DNA of 64,000 bases from Aquatica leii (taxonomy: Eukaryota; Arthropoda; Insecta; Coleoptera; Lampyridae), in assembly GCA_035610365.1 (NCBI GenBank), contig CM069435.1:13133123-13197122 (forward strand). Reading direction: 5' to 3'. Below the pieces are notes generated by a model that had not been told where the DNA came from, searched no databases, and saw only the letters and a list, made by a program, of their open reading frames with translations. The position numbers were made by a program, and so were the translations under genes. Below, one piece after another: positions 1 to 11,371 of this stretch (position 1 is the stretch's first letter; each line of letters begins with the position of its first letter).

Positions 1-416
1 GCATACTTAGGTAACTGTTATCTTTGGGTAACTGCACATTCATGATTAAATATTACTGCATAAAACATATAAAACATTAGTTCTTCAATCATGTAATTTT
101 TACTATTACAAACATATACTAATTTTAATGTAAAAATACACGGAGTTGTTTCAGTGCATAACTGCTCTCAACCAACGTATCAAACAATTCAAACAAATAC
201 AACTTCACCGCCATTTTTAAATTCAAAACAATCGTACTGCACCGGTTTGCACTGTCGAAAATAACAGTGCAGTTTTACGTGCACCAAAGAAGTGCAGTGC
301 AAAGTATCCGAATACGACGACACTTGCACGAGTGCAGTGCAAGTTGTTAACCGAATACGAAATACCGGATGAGTGCGCACCAAGTGCGCACTGGTGCGGC
401 TATCCGAATACGCTAT
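1..416. repeat. Intergenic DNA with CCGAATACG and GTGCAGTGCA repeats
   Basis: No gene is seen here. From about 225 the AT-rich DNA turns into a short GC-richer patch. The word CCGAATACG occurs three times (about 310, 351 and 405), interleaved with GTGCAGTGCA-type words and the near-palindrome AGTGCGCACCAAGTGCGCACT. The patch ends exactly where gypsy copy A begins. It could be a terminal piece of another transposon or a small tandem array; the sequence alone does not decide. Confidence 0.5.
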
Positions 417-1183
417 TTAACTTTAGCCAGCTGGCCTTGGCTGAGGTTTTGGCATTTGGTGGTAAGAATGTCCAACAGATGTTGTGGACACTTCATCGGC
501 GACGTATCTTCGTTCGACTTCACGCATCTCACAATTTGTGATACTGGCGTGCATTGGCCTACCACGGTTTTCTTTTTAAACGTGACAGGATCTGAGTTGA
601 TGTTTAAGATTCTTACTGGCATCGTGTTCTTTACTCGTACTAAAGTTCTGCCAACGAATAGTATTTTTTCAACTAAGCAGCCCTCCATTGGTTCAATCGC
701 GCGTATATAGCCTTGCCGTAGATTTTCATCCAGGCGTGCCATCACCACACTTTTCGTCCTTGCAGGCAGAATCACGTCTTCACTCAATAAGATTCGCACG
801 GTTGCCTTCTCTGACGAATGAAAAGGAATTTCTTCATTGTCGATCTTCAGGACATCGTTCTTCATATCCAAATGGAACCCATACTTCTTTATCACGTCCA
901 TTCTCAGGATAAATTCTTCCGTAATGTCGGCTACCAGTACTTGATGGCCGAGTACTCCATTTCCCAAACCAATGGTTACTTTAACTTGTCCGTGAGTAGG
1001 TATTTCTTCGCCCGTCACCGTTCGAAGTCGTACTGTTACTGGTGATGTCTTCTTGTTTTCCAATAAGATGTCAGGACGAATGATGGTCTTCGTCGCTCCC
1101 GTGTCAACCAGTAACTGGACGCTTCTTCCATTGATCTTGTCATCGAGATAAATGCTATGCATTTGCTCCATCGGCGATGCCAT
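413..1183 (-). pseudogene. Retropepsin-like protease region of gypsy copy A
   Basis: A 256-residue stretch contains the retroviral aspartic protease motif [15 protein letters not shown] near its N-terminal side, followed by a flap-like region and the conserved downstream segment HQVLVADITEEFIL. In Ty3/gypsy elements this enzyme cuts the Gag-Pol polyprotein inside the particle. The same block recurs in copies B and C. The sequence runs out before the reverse transcriptase, where the element is truncated against unrelated DNA. Treated as a fossil part of copy A. Confidence 0.8.
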
Positions 1184-2408
1184 TTAAATTGTAATTTCCG
1201 GAGCTTGACTAGATATTACTTTATGTCTCTTTTCGTCGCCTCGTTCCAAATTTTCGAGCATTCTTCTTATCATCTTCTTAGGTTTAGTACGACGCCGTCG
1301 TACATGGCCCATTTCACCGCAGCTCAAAGTCGTCACTCTTCTTTCCTGAAGTATTTGTTGCGCTATCTCCTCGATGCTTTTCAGTGTCTGCGCAGGTACT
1401 TCTGCAGCACAGCAAAGCTTATGATTGTCTTGTTGCGATGTTTGTTTTGCTGCTTCAAACTCCAAAGCATGCACCAAAGCGTCATTTAATGTCTTCGGTC
1501 GAGCTAACCGGAGAATCTGCTGCGTTTCGTTGTCTCGAAGGCCGTCTACAAAGATTTGAATAGCCAACTGCTCCAAGAAGGTATCTGGTGCTGTAGGATG
1601 CGCAAGCCGTGTTAATCTGGCGATGTAAGCTTCAAACTCTTTGAACACTTTCGGCAGCTTTCTGAACCCGACTTTTAATTTGAGCTTGATACACTTGTTG
1701 AAGATGAGCATCTCCATATCTCATTTCTAAACGTGAAATTAAAAGTTCGTAATTTTCTTGTAGGTGGTCGGAAACAGTCTGTAAAATTCCAAGCGCTTCT
1801 CCACGTAAAGACACTATTAAAGACGTCGCTTTCTGCTGGTTGCTCCAACCATTACCTGTAGCTGCGGCTACTGCTTGTAGTAGGTTGACCATGGAACTTT
1901 ACCATCAAAATTTGAAGGTACAACTTTAAACTTGTGAGTAGTTTCTTCCCTATGTTTTATTCTAATCTTCACTCGTGACGCTTCCTTCGCCGTGACAATT
2001 CATTCGATTTATTCTTTCTTCAAGCAGTTTCATTCTGTCTTCTAGTTTGTCTTCTATTGCTTCCATTTTCTCATTCATAGTTTTGCAAATTTCTTCTTTT
2101 AAATTTAACATATCTGCTTGGGTTTCCTCTTAAACAATTTTGATTTGATTTCCTACACTAACTTGTATTTGTTTCTCAATAGTCTTTACTTGATTTTCCA
2201 TGCTCGCTCGTATTTCTTCTTTTAAACTTCTAGAATTTTCTTCCATTTTCTGCAAATTTTCGTAAAACTTTTCTACCATTTTTCTAGAATTTTCTTCCAT
2301 TTTCTGAGGATTTTCGGACAGTTTTTCTTGGATATTTTTATTCATCGATTCTAGAATTTCAAATATTTTTGAATCCATTTTAACTGCTTGCAAACGCGTC
2401 ACCGGCAT
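1184..2408 (-). pseudogene. Gag region of gypsy copy A
   Basis: The N-terminal part (about 2130-2408) is a predicted coiled coil with heptad-like repeats of ENSRKMVEK type, starting MPVTRLQAVKMDSK. The middle (about 1630-1900) resembles the Ty3/gypsy Gag capsid helices (LIVSLRGEALGILQTV; LEMRYGDAHLQQVYQ). The C-terminal part (1184-1717) continues these helices into a basic tail ending near the protease. Gag would form the element's particle. No clear CCHC knuckle was seen. The region is broken in several places. Confidence 0.75.
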
Positions 2409-2553
2409 AAATTATATATAACACGAATAAAAAGTTTAAATACACCACTTTAACGAACTGAAATAGCTATCAATGTTTTTATTACGGGATCGATATTAAA
2501 TTACTTAATGGTATTTACACTAAACAATCGCAAACCCGACACCTGTCACCAAT

Positions 2554-3051
2554 TGTAACAATTTTTATTAAAACTAATTTATTTGAACTAAAAAATATGT
2601 ACACGTTTAAACTAACCGAACTAATTAAATCTAAGGATATTTAATAAAAACACTAATTTATATCACTTACATGAAGACAAGTCTTCGGATAGCTTCTATT
2701 TATTTAAACAATAACGTTTGTTTACAATAAAGTCACGTACAAGGTTATATTCTGTTCATTTATCTGACACGCGTTAATCACTTATTTATTTAAACTTGAA
2801 TAATCTTCTTAACACTGCCGTCTTCGAATTACGGAAATAACTGACCTACGATTTGTTTGTACCGTATTTATACGTTTCTGCAAACATTCGAGATGGTTCT
2901 ACATTTTTTCGTGAACGTTCTAGACTTGGATAAAAGGTAGGGGAGCGTTCACGAAATTTACAAAAACTTCACGAATGTTTTTAGTGAACTTGAAAGGAAT
3001 GTGCAGTTCTTAGAATAGCAACTTAGTTTAACTACGTCTTATGTGATAACA
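2554..3051 (-). repeat. 5' LTR of gypsy copy A
   Basis: On the minus strand this segment would end ...TTACA, immediately followed by ATTGGTGACAGG, a plausible primer-binding region between LTR and gag. On the plus strand it starts TGTAACAATT; the outer end is placed at TGTGATAACA (TG/CA rule), which is less certain. Parts of it (CTAACCGAACTAATTAAATC, GACACGCGTTAATCAC, TTACGGAAATAAC) reappear in the LTRs of copies B and C, which ties the three together. The outermost 100-150 bases differ from B and C. Confidence 0.65.
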
Positions 3052-3411
3052 TTATTTTGTATTTATTTATATTTTTAGTGTGGCAAATTTCCGAAAAGAA
3101 ATGTGTAAGTTCTAATTAAATTAAACATTATAAAAATTTTTTAATCACGGTGTCAAAAAACTAGGAGACTATTTAATGCAACAGGTTTATAATTTTTGAT
3201 TTAAACAAATTTTAATTTTTATAAATGTTTTATCAGAACTTTTATTTTGACATTTTTTGCTTGTATTGAGACTAAAATTTCACCTTGGAATTAATCTGTA
3301 TATATTTACTCCTTTCTAATTTTTCGAATTTCAGTTTTGTCGTTATTAATATTATTCATTCCTTTGTTTATTGTTTCGTGTTTTTGTTTAATTTATTTGT
3401 GTTACGATGAA
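3052..3411. other. AT-rich intergenic DNA, nothing recognised
   Basis: AT-rich sequence between gypsy copy A and the transposase remnant. It may include the 5' non-coding part of that DNA transposon, but no inverted repeat was recognised. Confidence 0.5.
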
Positions 3412-3930
3412 AAGAGTAAATTTCACACACGAGGAAAAATTTGATATGTTGACTTGTTACATCTTGTGCTACAAAAATTGTTTTTTTTTTAAAGAAATTA
3501 GGTACATTTAAAATTATTTTACCTTGTAAAAAAACAATCCAACAAAGAAAAAGCGAATACTGCTCTACTATCTATTCTTAAAAATTTGGAAATACTAACA
3601 ATACTAATTGATCTTTCCACTGGGGTAGCTGAATCTACAGCCCAAAGGACTAAATTTCATTCTTATAAATTTAAAATTGGTCAGGGTCTCAGACCTGACG
3701 ACAAGTGAAGATCGGTTTTTTGCGAATGGTATACCAGAAAAATCAAAGATCAAAATTTTCCTTATAAAGTAATTTGGTTTGATGAAAGTATGATAACGAA
3801 CAATGACATTTTCAACGGGCGTAAGAAATATTATTGGGCAACCGATAATTCTTATTTTAGAAAAATTCTAAGCAGGACAAAAAAACGACGCGGAAAGTTT
3901 CAGAAACTTCTGATAGAGAATAAAAAATAT
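3412..3930 (+). pseudogene. Mariner-like (IS630/Tc1 superfamily) transposase remnant
   Basis: The first piece reads MKRVNFTHEEKFDMLTCY, like the N-terminal helix-turn-helix of an insect transposase family. A second piece from about 3630 reads STGVAESTAQRTKFHSYKF and then WYTRKIKDQNFPYKVIWFDE, matching the familiar pattern in which W-x-D-E carries the first catalytic aspartate. It is followed by NNDIFNGRKKYYWATDN, the usual (F)N(R)(R/H)N..YW block. The open frame is lost between the pieces by at least two frameshifts, there is an in-frame stop just before the second block, and the C-terminal catalytic residues are not found. This is a dead DNA-transposon fragment; the exact clade is not assigned. 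Confidence 0.6.
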
Positions 3931-5639
3931 TAACTGTATATTTATTCATAATAATTAGGCAAAAAACGCAACTTTTAATAATATGAATGTTCTAGAAAAT
4001 TTATGTACATTAAATTATAATTAAGTGTCAAATTAATAACTATTACTTAAATCACATGTAAACTTTGGATACGCGTGAAATAACCTATTAAATTTGGCGC
4101 CTGATACGATTGGAATTTGTATACTAAATACAATAAAAACAGTAATTCTAAAACAAATTTATTACATTACTACAAAAGCAATGTACAATTTTCTAGACAA
4201 TACGAATGGCATAAAAAACGATTAGTGAGTAACCGAACAGAAGCGCTGTTTTGATTTAAATTCAACATTCCAACGCCATAAGAGGCAGTTCAAGTTTAAT
4301 AATTCATTTGGTTTGGTACTTCTGTTTCAGCTGCCATCTGGTTTTTTTAAGCATAATTGTTTAATTAATGATTCAGCACGACAAACGCGAGCATACGATG
4401 GTTCAATGCATTTATAAATCTTGCATAAAAAAGTTGTTATTAAATACTGCAGGGATGCAACTTTTCTTCGGCAAGATTAGCGCATCGCGAATTCTACAAA
4501 GTTTATTTATAGACTACCTTTGCCGTGGTTACGGCCAAGGACGTTAAGAAGGACACTTGGAAACAGGCTCCTTTTATTTATATCGCAATCAACAGAATTA
4601 AGTAACTTATAGGTAATTGGCCGACGATTGCTGCAACAGTTGCAGTTTATGGACTTCTTTCTCTTGTAGTTCATGTGTTGTAGCTGTCATAAAAAAGTAG
4701 ATCATTGTAAATATTGTTTTCCTAAGTTATTTATAAACAATTGAACTATATTTAAGAAGTTATCATTTTGATGAGTAAATGTTATTAGACACGTTCTTTT
4801 ACGAAGTTGAAGAATATGGCTGCTATGATAATCACTGGTGGTAGAGTTTAAACTCGAAAAAAATCAGCAAAAAGGACGATTCTCTCTATTAGAAAAAATA
4901 TTATGTGTACTACAAAACGATTCATAAAAAAAAGGTCCTCACTAAGTATCTACCATAATTTTGAAAAGAGATATATTTAAAACACAGATTACAGCCCTAA
5001 ATTAGCAAGTCAAAAACACGCCATCAAACACGTGTGATGCAAATCTAATGGATAAATTTAGAGTAAATCAGTTTTTGCATAATAAATATATTTATTCAAA
5101 TGTTAATTTTGTTCTAAGAAACGTTTTTACTTTAAATACATTTTTTTATTAGCTCGTGTAAATCAGTCAAGGCTATACGAACGTTCCAGACCAATATTAA
5201 TTCACAGCATTACAGTGAATCATAATGGAAATAGACGTTTTTAATGACGTCGTATAAGAGCCTTGAAGTTTGGGGGGTCATTTTAATGTCACAGTAATGC
5301 AAGGTTTATCGAATCTTAAAATCCATGATTAAAAAAAAGTTTTTTGGTGTATAATTGAAAAAAATTATACATATATAGGCGTCTGAGGTCGCTAGAACCA
5401 TTGTCCTGTTTACAAAACGACATCGAGGAAAATACAACACCAAAATAATTTTTCTGGTTTTTCATGGTGAAACATTTTGACCAGCATTTTGACGTGTATG
5501 GTTTTTCATGTTCAGAAAGGACGTTTGACTTTCATGAAACCCGGATTTGAAGCTTATTTGCCAAGGGTTGTGCCACGAAAAAAAATTGTACGAAGTATAC
5601 TCTTTTTTATAAATATTATCTCATAAACCCTTAAGATAA
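3931..5639. other. Intergenic DNA, no gene seen
   Basis: AT-rich sequence without a convincing open frame or RNA gene. A GC-richer patch at 4440-4660 and another at 5380-5590 have mixed composition suggestive of old transposon debris, but no family motif was recognised on either strand. Confidence 0.5.
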
Positions 5640-5800
5640 CTTTATATTACCCCGGATTATCACGAAACAACTCACGATTACCTCAGATCGCCTCGGATTA
5701 TTCTTGGATAACACTTGGAACACTTCGAATTACTCATGAATAACCCTTGGATCGCCTCGGATTATCCCTGGGTAACCCTTGGATAACCCCGTATCATCAT
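5640..5800. repeat. Degenerate minisatellite of GGATTAYC / GGATAACC units
   Basis: A run of imperfect units built from CCTCGGATTA, CTTGGATAAC and CCCTTGGATAACCC follows one after another across about 160 bases, at an irregular spacing of roughly 10-17 bases. The unit resembles no telomere repeat of insects. It lies between unannotated DNA and the segment leading into LTR element D. Confidence 0.7.
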
Positions 5801-6403
5801 AACTCACTTTCGATAGTTTTGTAAGATTACACTGCACGGACTTGCAGTTACCAGCTTACTAGGTACGTGGTAGGTTTAATAAAAACAAATAGACACAATA
5901 ATAATAAGAAACACACTTTACTGGTAGAGAAGACCTGGGCAGCCTCTCGTCCGGGGACGTGGGAAGTTCTGACCCAGGTAAGGATATCCGGGGTAAGGGA
6001 GTGGGCGTTATGCCTTTTATGGGAAGTGTCCTATAGCCGCTGCCATTCACCTAAGATCAAGACCTTTAGGTGATGCCGATGAAAAAGACGGAAAATCGTT
6101 GATCGAAACGTGCTGGCCAAGGAAGTTCCACGCGACTCAGCCTTGCGAAGAAATGTTGTTTAACTGGGCCTCACAAGTAAATGAAATCGGCTATTTTGTT
6201 TTATGTAATTTAAAATCCTTATTGCGAGTCTAGTAGAGTCAACATAATTCTATTTAGCCGTTATTCAGTTGTGGAAAGAGTAATTTCCCCAGCATCCCCA
6301 ATGACCTCCGGGATCTGTTTCACTCGAGTAGAATTTTGCGCAGCTATGGATACCGCGAAGTATTCTTTGATAGTAGCGGATGACTACTTTACTTTCAAAT
6401 TCA
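5801..6403. other. GC-richer segment of unknown origin upstream of element D
   Basis: Higher GC content than its surroundings. Short open frames exist on both strands around 5860-6070, but they overlap each other, have no start context and resemble no family, so they are not called genes. The words CTCGTCCGGGGACGTGGGAAG and the palindromic CCTAAGATCAAGACCTTTAGG are notable. It may be part of another repeat's terminus. Confidence 0.4.
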
Positions 6404-7336
6404 AAAAATTATAATCGGAAGCTGTAGACTTAAGAACGCGGCGATACAAGAGCAGAATTTCTATGCGGAGGCAACTAATACCGTTAATTAATATCATCTT
6501 GTTTGGAAGAGCCTAAGTACCGGACACGATTGAATTTCTCTTCGGAGGCAATAAATTAATACCATCGTAGACGAAAAGACAGCATACGATAAGTTTCGGT
6601 TCTATTACTTTCTTTTAAATGTTTCTTTTACCTGTTGTAGTTTGTGAGTCGCCAGGTAGATACGATTATTTTCAGGAAGTTTGATTACAGGAAGTCAGTA
6701 GGAAAACGTTTTCTGAAGGTACACCTGAATCTTGGTAAGTCAATTTTTGATTTTAATTATTCGCTGTCGCTACGGTGCTACTCATGAATAACCATAATTA
6801 CTAATCATGTCGAAACGTTCGAATTGATTTGTTTCTTATTATTATTACTCAATTAGTTTAAGTAAATTACTATCGCATGCTGATTACGTCAACTGTCAAT
6901 AATTATCATTATTAATGTAATTTACTTACGACGATTTTTTATATGTTCTGATGGTTACACTTTTGTTTTAAGTGTAGTGTAAGTTGCCGATACTTCTGTT
7001 ATTTTACTAACTACATATATTTGTACTCAGACTAAATTTATTCACTGTGATGCTATCCACTTATCTTGTAATTGTTATTGATTCAAATTTTAATCTATTT
7101 ATCCTTCTAGAGTAATTAAAGTGCAATTGTTGTTAACGATTTGGTTTCTTTCTGCGTTCCCTTCACCTTTACGAACCTAAAACTTTGTTACAAGCTTGGA
7201 CCGTCTGTCTTGATCGAGGCAGAAGTGTTAATTATAAAAGATCTGGCGCCCTTAATTATTATTCACTTGAACCTCTCCTATCTCCGACTGTGTGAGTTGG
7301 CCGTGCAAGGTTCGTAAGACCTATAAACTTGTAGCA
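6404..7336 (+). repeat. 5' LTR of element D (outer part missing)
   Basis: This aligns with 11750-12688 almost without gaps, from AAAAATTATAAT to the final CTTGTAGCA. It does not begin with TG, and the sequence to its left is unrelated to the corresponding part of the 3' LTR. The outer 370 or so bases of this LTR have therefore been lost or replaced. It ends in CA, four bases before the primer site. Confidence 0.85.
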
Positions 7337-7340
7337 AATT

Positions 7341-7358
7341 TGGCGCCCAACGTGGGCT
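7341..7358 (+). other. Primer-binding site of element D (tRNA-Lys type)
   Basis: TGGCGCCCAACGTGGGCT follows the LTR end by four bases. TGGCGCCCAAC is the complement of a lysine-tRNA 3' end as used by Osvaldo-like and some other insect gypsy elements. This fixes the element's orientation and its LTR boundary. Confidence 0.75.
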
Positions 7359-7560
7359 CGATTTTCTTATAACAGTTTTCTTGTTCTTTTTATTTCTTTT
7401 AGCGATTTTCTTGAATTGGGATTTTCTTATGATATCATCATTCAGTGGTAGTTTAGTTAGGAAATTTAGAATAGGGTAGCATATACTGTTGGTTTAACTT
7501 TGCTGTGGTTGTTGATTTGCTTTTGGCTTGATTGCATTTCTAGTTAGACGTTTGTTAATT

Positions 7561-8331
7561 ATGTATTCTTTAGACGAGGAGCCACCACTTCTTACATCAT
7601 CCGACTCTGATTCGGAAATGAACTTGGCTGATTAGAATATTACGTTCTCTGGTGAAAATCCGTTTGTACTAATCGAGTTTATTATTCGGATTGATGAGTT
7701 GTGTTTGTCTCGAGAAGTATCTCAGCATCAACTTTTTCTTTTGGTTTCTGAGGTGTTATCGAGTAAAGCTCTTCTTGTGTTTAGAAGTAGACGACATACT
7801 TTACGTTCTTGGAATGAGGTTACTGCGATGTTGAAAACTGAATTTCTGCCTTTAGATTATGATTAACGGTTAATGGATACTATTCGTAATCGAGTGATGA
7901 AACCTAAGGAATCTATTGGGATGTACGTTGCTACTATGCAATATCTTTGTATGCAATTGTTAAAACCAGTCTCGGAGAAGACGCAGCTTAAAATCATACG
8001 CCGCAACTTGACTCCATTTTATCAATCTCATTTCGCACTGGTGGATATTACATCCTTTTCTCAATTGGTCTCTTTAGGAAAACGTTTGGAGTCGAACTTT
8101 AACCGTAGCAATTCTTTTAGTCTTCTAAGATCCGAAAGGAGTGACATACTTCTAGAATCATCTGTGATTAGTACTGTTACTTCCGCAGTTTCTGTTAATA
8201 CGGTTGCTGATTCTCTCACTACTCCTTCACTTCCTTTTTCTATAACTACTGAGTCTGAGTCTAATACTTGTAGGCACTGTTCCTGTTCGTTCTTTAGCTT
8301 CTCTTCCTTCAAATTTTTCTTCAGTTTCTAG
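7561..8331 (+). pseudogene. Gag region of LTR element D
   Basis: The clearest stretch (7873-8331) reads ESIGMYVATMQYLCMQL, then KIIRRNLTPFYQSHFALV and LVSLGKRLESNF. This matches the Retrotrans_gag pattern of gypsy elements, in which a helix pair around 'RNL.P.Y' precedes an 'L...LE' segment. The part before it (from 7561) continues the same similarity, with an acidic N-terminus (MYSLDEEPPLLTSSDSDSE). A serine-rich tail follows. The family function is particle formation. The reading frame is interrupted a few times. Confidence 0.65.
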
Positions 8332-9112
8332 GATTATTAGACCTACTGCCGATCCTTGGTACTTAGGTTTGATTTCTGAGGTTGCTGAGTTTATACGTCA
8401 CTGTTCTTGTTAGAACGCACAGCGAAGCAATCCTATTAGGATACGTCACGTTTTGCCAGCAACGATGAAGCTTTCTAACACTGGTGTAGCTACAAGGTCT
8501 ATGCGTCTACATAAGGATGGTACTCTTTCTCCAGATGTAAAAGCCGCTGCTATTCCTTTTGAATCTCCTTCTTCAGTCGTTTCTAATCATTCTTTACTGT
8601 CTGCTTCTAATGGTTCTTTTCTCTTTCATCCGCGTCGCAAGCGTCGTAAGTTCACTGTTTGGGCTTTCGACTTTCGACCTTTGCTATTCTTTTGGTTCTT
8701 TTCTTTCGGTTTTGGTAGTTCGAGTCTTTGGATACGTCGTCGGTATCTTGTTGGTTGTAGCTTGGATGCTACCCAATTGTTCCTCTCATATTGCTGTCAC
8801 CGATTTTCTTTTCTTTCCTTAAGTTTCTAGTACTTTTGTTTTGGTTGCTTTCTTCTCCATCTTACTTCAGGACGGACTACCTTTCCGTCTGTATATATTT
8901 ATATCCGCTTAGTCGGCTTTTTTGGATTGGTACGTCATATATATCTCTTCTGCTTTTGGATTTGGTTTTTTCTTTTCTTGAATTTTCTATTCCGCTCGTC
9001 GGCATTAAAGTCGTGAAGTATACTTTCCAATTTAGGACAGCAATTGGTATGCATTCGTTCTATAGCTAATTTTGATATATTTTCTCATCCCTTGTTTTTT
9101 CTCTTCTTAAAT
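8332..9112 (+). other. Pyrimidine-rich interior of element D, first part
   Basis: No pol motif is present. The open frames seen here are T-rich low-complexity translations. The segment TATCCGCTTAGTCGGCTTTT at about 8910 and the following 'ATTCTATTCCGCTCGTCGGC' recur at about 10157 and 10584, defining a second, dispersed repeat family inside the element. Confidence 0.55.
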
Positions 9113-9990
9113 ATGGGCGGTTGGTTAGGCATTGTAGAGTAGGTCACTCGAGGTCGGCTATCTAGGGAGAAGTAGTTGAGCCGTACAACATCTGTACTCT
9201 CTTTTCTTCTTCTGTCTATCTTTCTTGCTTTCTTTTTCTTTTTTGTTGCCTGGACACTTGCTTCTTTTCCTTTTGATAACTTTTTCTCTTAGGTGTTGAC
9301 TGCAACTATGCTTCCTTTTTTTCTTTTGTTGGTTAATGGGCGGTTGGTTGGGCACCGTAGGGTAGTCTCTCTTTTCATTCTTTTACGGGGTGAAGAATGA
9401 ATCCGGCATTAAGATCAAGCCTTATCTTTCTCCGTCTTTCTCTATCTCTTATCTTTTCTCCTTTTAATTTTTTTATTCTTGGAGCCTATCTATCTTTTCT
9501 ATGTACCAACCAGTTTTCTTTTTTTTTTGATTCTCTTTGTGGTTCGCCTTGTGGGCGGTTGGTTGGGCATTGTAGGGTAGGTCACTCGGCGTTGGCTATC
9601 TAGGGAGAGGTAGTCGAGCCGTATAACAACATCTGTATTCTTTTTTCTCCTTTTATCTTTCTTGCTTTCTTTTTCTCTTTTGTTGGTTGGACACTTGCTT
9701 CTTTTCCTTTTGATAACTTTTTCTCTTAAGTGTTCACTACAACTATGCTTCCTTTTTTCTTTCTAAGTTTTTTTCTTTTGTTGCTTAATTGGGCGGTTGG
9801 TTGGGTATTGAAAAGCTGGTCACTCCCTTTCGTTTCTTTTACGGAGAGAAGAACGAATCAGACACTTACATCTTGTCTTATCTTTCTCCGTCTATCTCTT
9901 TTCTTATTTTCTTGTCTTCCTTACTTTTAACCTTTTATTTCTTTTTCCTTTTGCTTTTGAAGGTTTGCCTTTAGAACAATTACCTCTTTT
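9113..9990 (+). repeat. Higher-order tandem repeat inside LTR element D
   Basis: The word GGGCGGTTGGTTGGGCA begins near 9115, 9338, 9553 and 9791. Copies one and three are followed by GGTCACTCG and GCTATCTAGGGAGA; copies two and four by a block containing TTTTACGG and GAAGAA-GAAT. The basic unit is thus about 220 bases and the higher-order unit about 440. Spacers are rich in CTTT. No coding function is suggested. Confidence 0.75.
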
Positions 9991-11356
9991 GCTTTTTTTC
10001 TTTTATTTTGATTTGTTGCTTGAATACTGTCTTTCTTTTTTCTTTCTAGTAACTTCTTTCTTTAGTATTCACGCAACTATGTTTGTTTTCTTTTGCTTTT
10101 TTTTTCTCAGTTACTTCTCTCGCTTTATTAGGTTTAGTGGGTTTTTGTTTTGTTGTTTACTTCCGCTTAGTCGGCATTTTTTATGTTGTCAGTCACCGTT
10201 AGGATATTCCTCTTCTTTGGTTTTTTTTTGTTCTGGGAATATTCTAATCCGTTCTTCGGCATTTACGTTCTAATGTGACATTCCAACACGACAAGCACTG
10301 ACTCACGATGCTCAATTAGCAAGCGAGCAAGTTTTCTGTTCTTTATTGACTCATACTTCTTTTTTTTTCTGGTTTTGTTTTGAGTTGCTTTGAAAGTGTT
10401 TCTCTCTGCTTAAGCTTAGTCTTTTTTTCTTGGATTCACTGCAACCATATCCTCTTCTCTTTATTTTCGTTTTTTGCTAATTCTTTCTTTTGCTACATTG
10501 GGCTGTTATTCGTTTTGCTGTGCAAGTCTGAAACTTGAGACAGACTACAAGTCCGTTTTCTGTACTTTATGTACTTTCGCTTGCTCGGCTTTTTTGGATG
10601 TTGTTAGTCATTTTTAGGATATCTCTTTTGCTACTTTTTTCTTTGTTTTTTTCTTGCGATATTCTATTCCGTTTATCGGCTTATAAGTTTCATTGTTACA
10701 GTCCAGCACAGTGATCGATGATTAACAAGTGTTCGTTTAGCAATGGATAGTTCTTACGCTCTCTTCTTTCTTCTTCTTTCTTTTCTTTTTTTTCTTTTCT
10801 TCGAATTCTAGTTTTGGGGATTATTAGTACTTGGGATTTTGGGTTACTTTTGTGGGACCATTTTGAACCATGGTTTTGTATTTAAGGGTTGGGGTTTACA
10901 AGGATTTTAGGGCTACTTAGTCCTGGACGCTTGTTTAAACTTCTACCTTTTCTATATTCTTTTCTTTTCTATGGAATTCTTTTGATGCTTACGTCCTTGC
11001 TGTATTGGGTTACTGATTGTTTGTACCTTACTTTTTGGTATCGCTTTATGCGCTTCGGAAATTAGTAAACCGTGTTGGTATTCTTCTTTTCTTTTAGATC
11101 AAATTACACTTGGTTTCTTGGAGATACCATTCGCTTCGTGCGCTTCTGTTACAGTTTTGGTTGTCGGTATTCTTAAGATTCTGGAAAACCTCTGTCTCTT
11201 CTGTACTTGTGATAATCTGATGAGATTACACGGGGTTGGGTTTCTTGGAATTGGGTTGGTTTAAGTTTTTAGGATTCTATCTTTGGCGTATGTCTAAATT
11301 TCTGTCTTCATTTTAGCTTTCGTTTTGTTACCCACGCTCCACGCTTTTATCTTGCT
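9991..11356 (+). other. Pyrimidine-rich interior of element D, second part
   Basis: It holds two further copies (about 10157-10330 and 10575-10740) of the TCCGCTTAGTCGGC-type repeat seen near 8910. They are followed by GT-rich DNA to the polypurine tract. No enzyme motif was recognised on either strand. Confidence 0.5.
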
Positions 11357-11371
11357 GGGAGCGGGGGATTC
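11357..11371 (+). other. Polypurine tract of element D
   Basis: GGGAGCGGGGGATTC lies directly before TGTTACG, which opens the 3' LTR. It is the only strong purine run near the LTR on this strand and is the expected plus-strand primer. Confidence 0.75.

Larger units (their letters stand above)
417..3051 (-). mobile_element. Ty3/gypsy LTR element, copy A (truncated fossil)
   Basis: Reading on the minus strand, this holds a 5' LTR (2554-3051), a gag region (1184-2408) and a protease region (about 413-1183). It stops before reverse transcriptase, so only the 5' half remains. It is closely related to copies B and C: coiled-coil gag words and the protease block recur in all three. The element is broken, with roughly half a dozen interruptions plus loss of pol and of the 3' LTR. 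With no second LTR, age can only be called moderate. Confidence 0.85.

Noticed and set aside
5859-6073. Overlapping small open frames on both strands
   Set aside because: No homology, no start context, and each is the shadow of the other; no basis to choose either.
8453-10273. Several plus-strand frames rich in Phe, Leu and Ser in element D
   Set aside because: They follow the CTTT-rich composition, cross repeat-unit boundaries and show no domain.
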